Below, one piece after another: positions 32,112 to 33,664 of a stretch of 33,664 nt of DNA (position 1 is the stretch's first letter; every line of letters starts with the position of its first letter). Origin of the DNA: Bathymodiolus japonicus methanotrophic gill symbiont (GTDB taxonomy: Bacteria > Pseudomonadota > Gammaproteobacteria > Methylococcales > Methylomonadaceae); contig NZ_BLYC01000034.1 of the NCBI RefSeq assembly GCF_019721995.1, positions 1 to 33,664 on the forward strand, in the 5' to 3' direction. The notes under the pieces were generated by a model, which saw only the letters and a program-made list of their open reading frames with translations, did no database searches and was not told the DNA's origin. The position numbers and the translations under genes were made by a program.

Positions 32112-33644
32112 CATCAGTGTTCCCCTATCAATTGAGGCCGTGAAACTAACCTCGCCACAAGAGAGCTCATAAAGCACTGTAAAGACATTCCTGTTATTAT
32201 TGCGTTTTGAACTGCCCGAATGGTATACGAGCTGATACGAGATATTCTTGCCTGGAAAAATAATGGATTCACAAAACGATCTCGTTTTTGGGCCTGTTGC
32301 TGCCTAATCTCCAGAGCCTCGCTATATTTTTTATCCGATGGATGAATCAATTCTGGCTGTTGTGTTTTTGAAATCTCTTCAAATACGCGCATTAAATTAT
32401 AGCTCATTGCAGTCAGGCGCATTTGATTTTCAAGTGAGCGGGTATTGGAAGACCAAGCTTTAGTTTCCTTGAAATTACTTTTAGTGTTATTGAATGTCTT
32501 TTCAATCGTCCATCGCTTGAAATACAGCATGGCAATGGTTCCAGGGTTAATAGTCATTGGCAAGGTTGTCACAAACCGGTGAAGTTTTCCGGTTTCTGGA
32601 TCACGGTAATCCACCACGTTAAATTTGATGCCCTTGTTTTCGTACACACTGTATGCTTCAACCCCTGTATTGATCTCATGGCGGGAGTCAAAAGGGATAG
32701 ACTCAACCAGAGTCGCAATTGAATTTTCTTTTAGCATTGAAATCATGTAATTAGCATGTCGTTTCTGCCGATCCCACCAGACAAAGTCGGTGACGGCTTT
32801 ATCGTAGACATAGAGATGTTTCTGAGAGCTGTTATTTCCCTTGTTTTGCTTTTCAATATGATCTCGTAACACAGGTATTTCTTGATGCCTCTGAGTTCCG
32901 TTTGTCACCAGACAAAGAAATCTGAGCAACCCACTTCTGAGATTCAACGCGTAAATCCCCCCGGCCGCATAAACTTTCCCCTTGCTGTTTTTTTCAGTAT
33001 GGCAGGCATGATCAATAAAATGTCCATCCGCTGCTTCTATGGTGTATTCGTCAAGTTCCGGGAATGCTTTAAGATAATCAATGCCTTGCAATAGCAGTGT
33101 TTCAGCGTGAAGATGATAGCTCTGCTGTTCAAATGCCTCAAGCATACTTGTTCGTCTATGCGACTTCAGTGATTTAAAATACGTTGAGTGGGGAAGCAGC
33201 TGGCCATAAATCTGTTCATTGGTTTGGAGGAAATGGCGACCACTATCGACTACACTGATACAGCGTAATAACCCAAGGCGAATAAAGTCGATATCCTTCA
33301 ACTCTGGGCATGAACGAGCCCACAAAGGATGACGCTCTGCTAACAGGGCACGTTCCATACTTTCATTGCAGTGTTGGTGAATATGTTCAGAGAGTGGTAG
33401 GTCTTTAAGCATGGGTGATATCCGTTTATGAGGTGATTAAAACGGAAATTTTTAGAAAAATTCTTCGGCAATTGCAAGCTTTATTTGAAATTATTTGTTG
33501 TTTCTTTACGGTGCCTACAGAGTGTCTATTTGCTGTTATAAGTGATTAAAATCAAAAAGATGGAAATATTCGAGTGGTGCTACCTTCAGGTAGGTTATAG
33601 GCTGCTTTGTTTAGGTACTTCTTCTTTCAATGGGAACACTGATG
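32112..33644 (-). mobile_element. IS4-family element A, copy 3, with TTATAAGC target duplication (1533 bp)
   Basis: Ends CATCAGTGTTCCC (32112) and GGGAACACTGATG (33644). TTATAAGC occurs at 32104-32111 and 33645-33652, an exact 8-bp target duplication within an IS6 transposase gene. It thus defines the ends and the 8-bp duplication of this element. Sequence 33413-33644 is its non-coding leader. Confidence 0.93.
32114..33412 (-). CDS. IS4-family transposase (element A, copy 3)
   Basis: 432 residues with D129, D204 and the YREK signature; differs from copy 2 at residue 108 (L instead of S). Intact. Confidence 0.94.
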   Translation of the reverse strand: MLKDLPLSEHIHQHCNESMERALLAERHPLWARSCPELKDIDFIRLGLLRCISVVDSGRHFLQTNEQIYGQLLPHSTYFKSLKSHRRTSMLEAFEQQSYHLHAETLLLQGIDYLKAFPELDEYTIEAADGHFIDHACHTEKNSKGKVYAAGGIYALNLRSGLLRFLCLVTNGTQRHQEIPVLRDHIEKQNKGNNSSQKHLYVYDKAVTDFVWWDRQKRHANYMISMLKENSIATLVESIPFDSRHEINTGVEAYSVYENKGIKFNVVDYRDPETGKLHRFVTTLPMTINPGTIAMLYFKRWTIEKTFNNTKSNFKETKAWSSNTRSLENQMRLTAMSYNLMRVFEEISKTQQPELIHPSDKKYSEALEIRQQQAQKRDRFVNPLFFQARISRISSYTIRAVQNAIITGMSLQCFMSSLVARLVSRPQLIGEH

Positions 33645-33664
33645 TTATAAGCAGGAATATTTTC
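33645..33664. mobile_element. IS6 transposase fragment continuing past the window
   Basis: TTATAAGCAGGAATATTTTC matches 651-670 of the IS6 element, the continuation of the copy interrupted by element A. Confidence 0.7.

Noticed and set aside
27137-33644. Palindrome as a pure assembly artefact
   Set aside because: The two arms differ at several bases in the IS6, IS4 and R1 portions, which a duplicated contig would not. Long-read confirmation is still the decisive test.
1-33664. Closed circular plasmid
   Set aside because: The first and last bases show no overlap: the left edge is inside a type III restriction gene and the right edge in an IS6 transposase. The plasmid nature rests on gene content only.

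Overview
This 33.7 kb window looks like part of an AT-rich gammaproteobacterial plasmid, or plasmid-like accessory region, in advanced decay under mobile elements. Plasmid character comes from a replication initiator of the plasmid RepA/RPA type (23120-24055), a VapE-like replication ATPase (2208-3413), a broken parA with an intact small ribbon-helix-helix partner (4685-5889), a serine resolvase behind a 16-bp perfect inverted repeat (14179-14913) and a HigBA toxin-antitoxin pair (15363-15963). No rRNA, tRNA or CRISPR array is visible. The many insertion sequences and pseudogenes resemble genomes of host-restricted or symbiotic gammaproteobacteria; that is an inference, and the species cannot be named from the sequence.

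Layout. 1-570: C-terminus of a type III restriction subunit. 570-1382: intact IS6-family element. 1383-2080: gene remnant cut by a REP-like hairpin and a 152-bp MITE. 2208-4330: VapE-like gene, then intergenic DNA with a repeated motif and an ORF remnant. 4392-6513: the par locus, enclosed by 293-bp inverted repeats and itself broken by a GC-rich cassette. 6736-14147: a two-gene unit (soluble protein A plus four-helix membrane protein B) scrambled by a duplicated fragment, three copies of a Tn5-like IS4 element, two MITE types and a segmental inversion. 14179-16494: resolvase, deleted IS6 derivative, HigBA, micro-ORFs. 16507-18315: 602-residue HEPN-like protein. 18355-19770: MITE, IS6 and IS66 remnants, a ~180-bp AT-rich tandem repeat. 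19771-22964: wreckage of a type I restriction locus (hsdM start only, hsdS intact, hsdR C-terminal half). 23120-24055: repA. 24096-33664: nested IS4-family elements and a ~2.8 kb near-perfect inverted duplication around a helicase fragment, each arm carrying a secreted DUF1566-type protein gene.

The most unusual content is non-coding: a ~261-bp GC-rich, structured cassette (R1) present six times, always starting CAGGCGCGCC, sometimes joined to a 244-bp repeat (R2) and a ~50-bp hairpin (R3). R1 copies sit inside or directly against genes, supply start codons and peptide tails to them, and the divergent copy in parA shows a compensatory base-pair change in a predicted stem. Several rearrangements can be reconstructed exactly from target duplications, including an inversion between two IS copies that exchanged their flanks.
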